A stretch of 64,000 bases of DNA, from positions 55,832-119,831 of the forward strand of contig JAPLDL010000002.1 in NCBI GenBank assembly GCA_026391735.1, written 5' to 3'. Below, piece after piece: positions 62,800 through 64,000 of this stretch. Below the pieces are notes generated by a model. That model was not told the DNA's origin. It saw nothing but the letters and a program-made list of their open reading frames with translations, and made no database searches. Made by a program: the position numbers and the translations under genes. This DNA comes from Bacteroidota bacterium. Its GTDB lineage: Bacteria; Bacteroidota; Bacteroidia; Bacteroidales; FEN-979. The stretch's first letter is position 1, and each line of letters starts with the position of its first letter.

Positions 62800-63997
62800 T
62801 TACTTGTCAATCGATTTGAATAATGATTTACTTAATGGATATCCACAGTATCTTGCCCATAGCATCATTGATAGCTCACGTTCCTTTGGTTGAAGATCCA
62901 ATCGCTGAAATATTTCTATAAACTCATCAAAGGTTAATATCCTAAACTTTGTTGGCTCTGTAATCATTCTTTGCAGTTTCTTGCCGGAATTCAATGCTTT
63001 TTCATCTTCTGGATCACAAAACACTCCTGTTTGAATAAAATCAAAGTGTTGATTTTGAAACAAAGATTGCCCAATTAATTCATTTCGGAAAAGTTGATTA
63101 AGGTTGTTGTCCCTCACATACTCATAATAATCGTTGATAAAATGACTCTTGGATTTATCAAATATCTGTTTGTAATTATCATGGTTCTTAAACTTTAGCA
63201 TTGGATGGCCGAAATGAAAAGGAATCTGTGTATTTACATTCAAACCCGATTAATCCCTTTTTCTGGCCTGATTTCACAAGAATAGCTACATCAAATGCGG
63301 AATGGTCTTTGGTGTAATTTTCTTTATACGGATACTCAAAACAAACTTCATTGACTTCTGTTATCTCAGGAAATATTTTTTTAAAGAATCGTGTAGCGAG
63401 ATCCGTATTGATTTTAAATTCTCCAAAGAAGTTGAATGCCAAGGGTTGACTGGACAGTAAGTTATTAAATAACCGCCCTTCTTCAATGATCCCAACTTTA
63501 CTCTCCATCCTTTCTTCAATAGTTTTCGTTATGGCAAGAAAGATATTATCAGAAAGAAAGTTTTCATTTTCACCGTTATTAATGCGATTACAAACAGTCT
63601 TCGCTTTCCCATTTTCATAAAAATTTCCTTGATCATGTGACAGAACGAATGTTCTCCACCAACCTTGATGAAATCTTCTTTTGTGTTTATACTCTGAATT
63701 ATCATCTGGGCAGGATCCAATAAGCTCTACCAATTTTTCTTCTAAAAGGACGTTCGATTTATTCTCAATAAATTTCTTCCATTCATTTATTTCGTCTTGA
63801 TCTTGCTTTAAAGATTTCTTAAGCAGCATTAGGTTCAGATCAAGTCTGATCAATTCTATGACATTCGGATGCACAAAGATGGGTCGACATCTATACCAAG
63901 TTGGGTTTTTGATAAAGTCCGACCAATATTCTGAAAAGGAATTGAATGAAGCTGAGTGCTGTTCCCAAACTTCATTATCATTTTCATCAAAATTCAT
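62800..63997 (-). pseudogene. PD-(D/E)XK restriction-nuclease-like gene (PGN_0703 type), frameshifted
   Basis: Two frames make one protein. The first (63997-63188, 269 residues) carries the nuclease motif: Asp236 in AFDVAIL, then Glu253-Cys-Lys255 in GFECKYTDSF, matching D...ExK. It ends at a TAA just after SFSFRPSNAKV. The second frame (63243-62800) continues in register of meaning with LKFKNHDNYKQIFDKSKSHF, the part expected next in this family. A single-base shift around 63190-63215 explains both. The start at 63997 touches the window edge, so the true start may lie further upstream. Either a real mutation, a sequencing error, or (least likely) programmed frameshifting. Confidence 0.65.
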
Positions 63998-64000
63998 ATG

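Noticed and set aside
55882..64000. Second copy of the tRNA-Asn 3' end as an attachment site
   Set aside because: Searched by eye in the region to the right and found none; it may lie beyond the window.

Overview
The window looks like a chromosomal contig of a Bacteroidetes (Bacteroidota) bacterium, probably an anaerobic or facultative member of the Bacteroidales-like lineages. Five proteins end in a type IX secretion (T9SS, Por) C-terminal sorting domain. Promoters fit the Bacteroidetes consensus (TTTG or TTG, about 19 bp, then TAnnTTTG). The gene families are typical of the phylum: DUF5916, DUF2339, an EF-G2-like factor, and a TPR/HTH membrane regulator.

Layout. 1-7.6 kb (+): two large paralogous T9SS-exported adhesin-like proteins, the first cut by the window edge, flanking a membrane TPR/helix-turn-helix regulator. 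7.6-11.5 kb (-): a lipoprotein M2/M3-type metallopeptidase, cysS and a small secreted protein. 11.5-14.2 kb (+): a GT39-type glycosyltransferase and the short-chain L-threonine dehydrogenase. 14.2-32.2 kb (-): GNAT, DUF2339, a metallo-beta-lactamase-fold hydrolase, an acyl-CoA dehydrogenase/IcmF/butyrate kinase operon, an ADP-forming acyl-CoA synthetase fused to GNAT, and secreted M1 and M28 peptidases. 32.3-36.2 kb: small enzymes, a porin and hipBA. 36.2-45.8 kb (-): DUF5916, acetate transporter SatP, then two Kbl-like synthases bracketing an acyl carrier protein, an acetyl-CoA synthetase and a holo-ACP synthase, then an MFS exporter. 45.8-50.9 kb: a GTPase-degenerate EF-G paralogue, a PfkB kinase, a small T9SS protein and an MsrB-MsrA fusion. 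50.9-55.6 kb (-): a MacAB-like efflux operon. tRNA-Asn follows at 55.8 kb.

Downstream of tRNA-Asn the character changes. From 56.2 kb to the end the DNA is visibly more A+T-rich and carries a ParB-MTase fusion, a possible HhH-GPD glycosylase-like protein, a caspase-like protease, a frameshifted PD-(D/E)XK nuclease, hypotheticals and a decayed gene. This looks like a defence or accessory island.

Metabolically the core points to amino-acid and short-chain acid turnover. Tdh plus Kbl split threonine to glycine and acetyl-CoA. IcmF, acyl-CoA dehydrogenase and Buk handle butyryl- and isobutyryl-CoA. SatP, the acetyl-CoA synthetase and the ADP-forming synthetase handle acetate and related acids.

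The most unusual feature is a set of 13 short arrays, about 50-120 bp each, built from degenerate 7-9 bp units, many folding back into long imperfect hairpins. They lie between about 9.7 and 54.9 kb: in operon gaps, in 5' leaders, and inside or at the start of three coding sequences (cysS, icmF, the DUF5916 gene). None was seen in the first 9.7 kb or in the island. They fall into several sequence families that share one architecture. I know of no described element that matches them.
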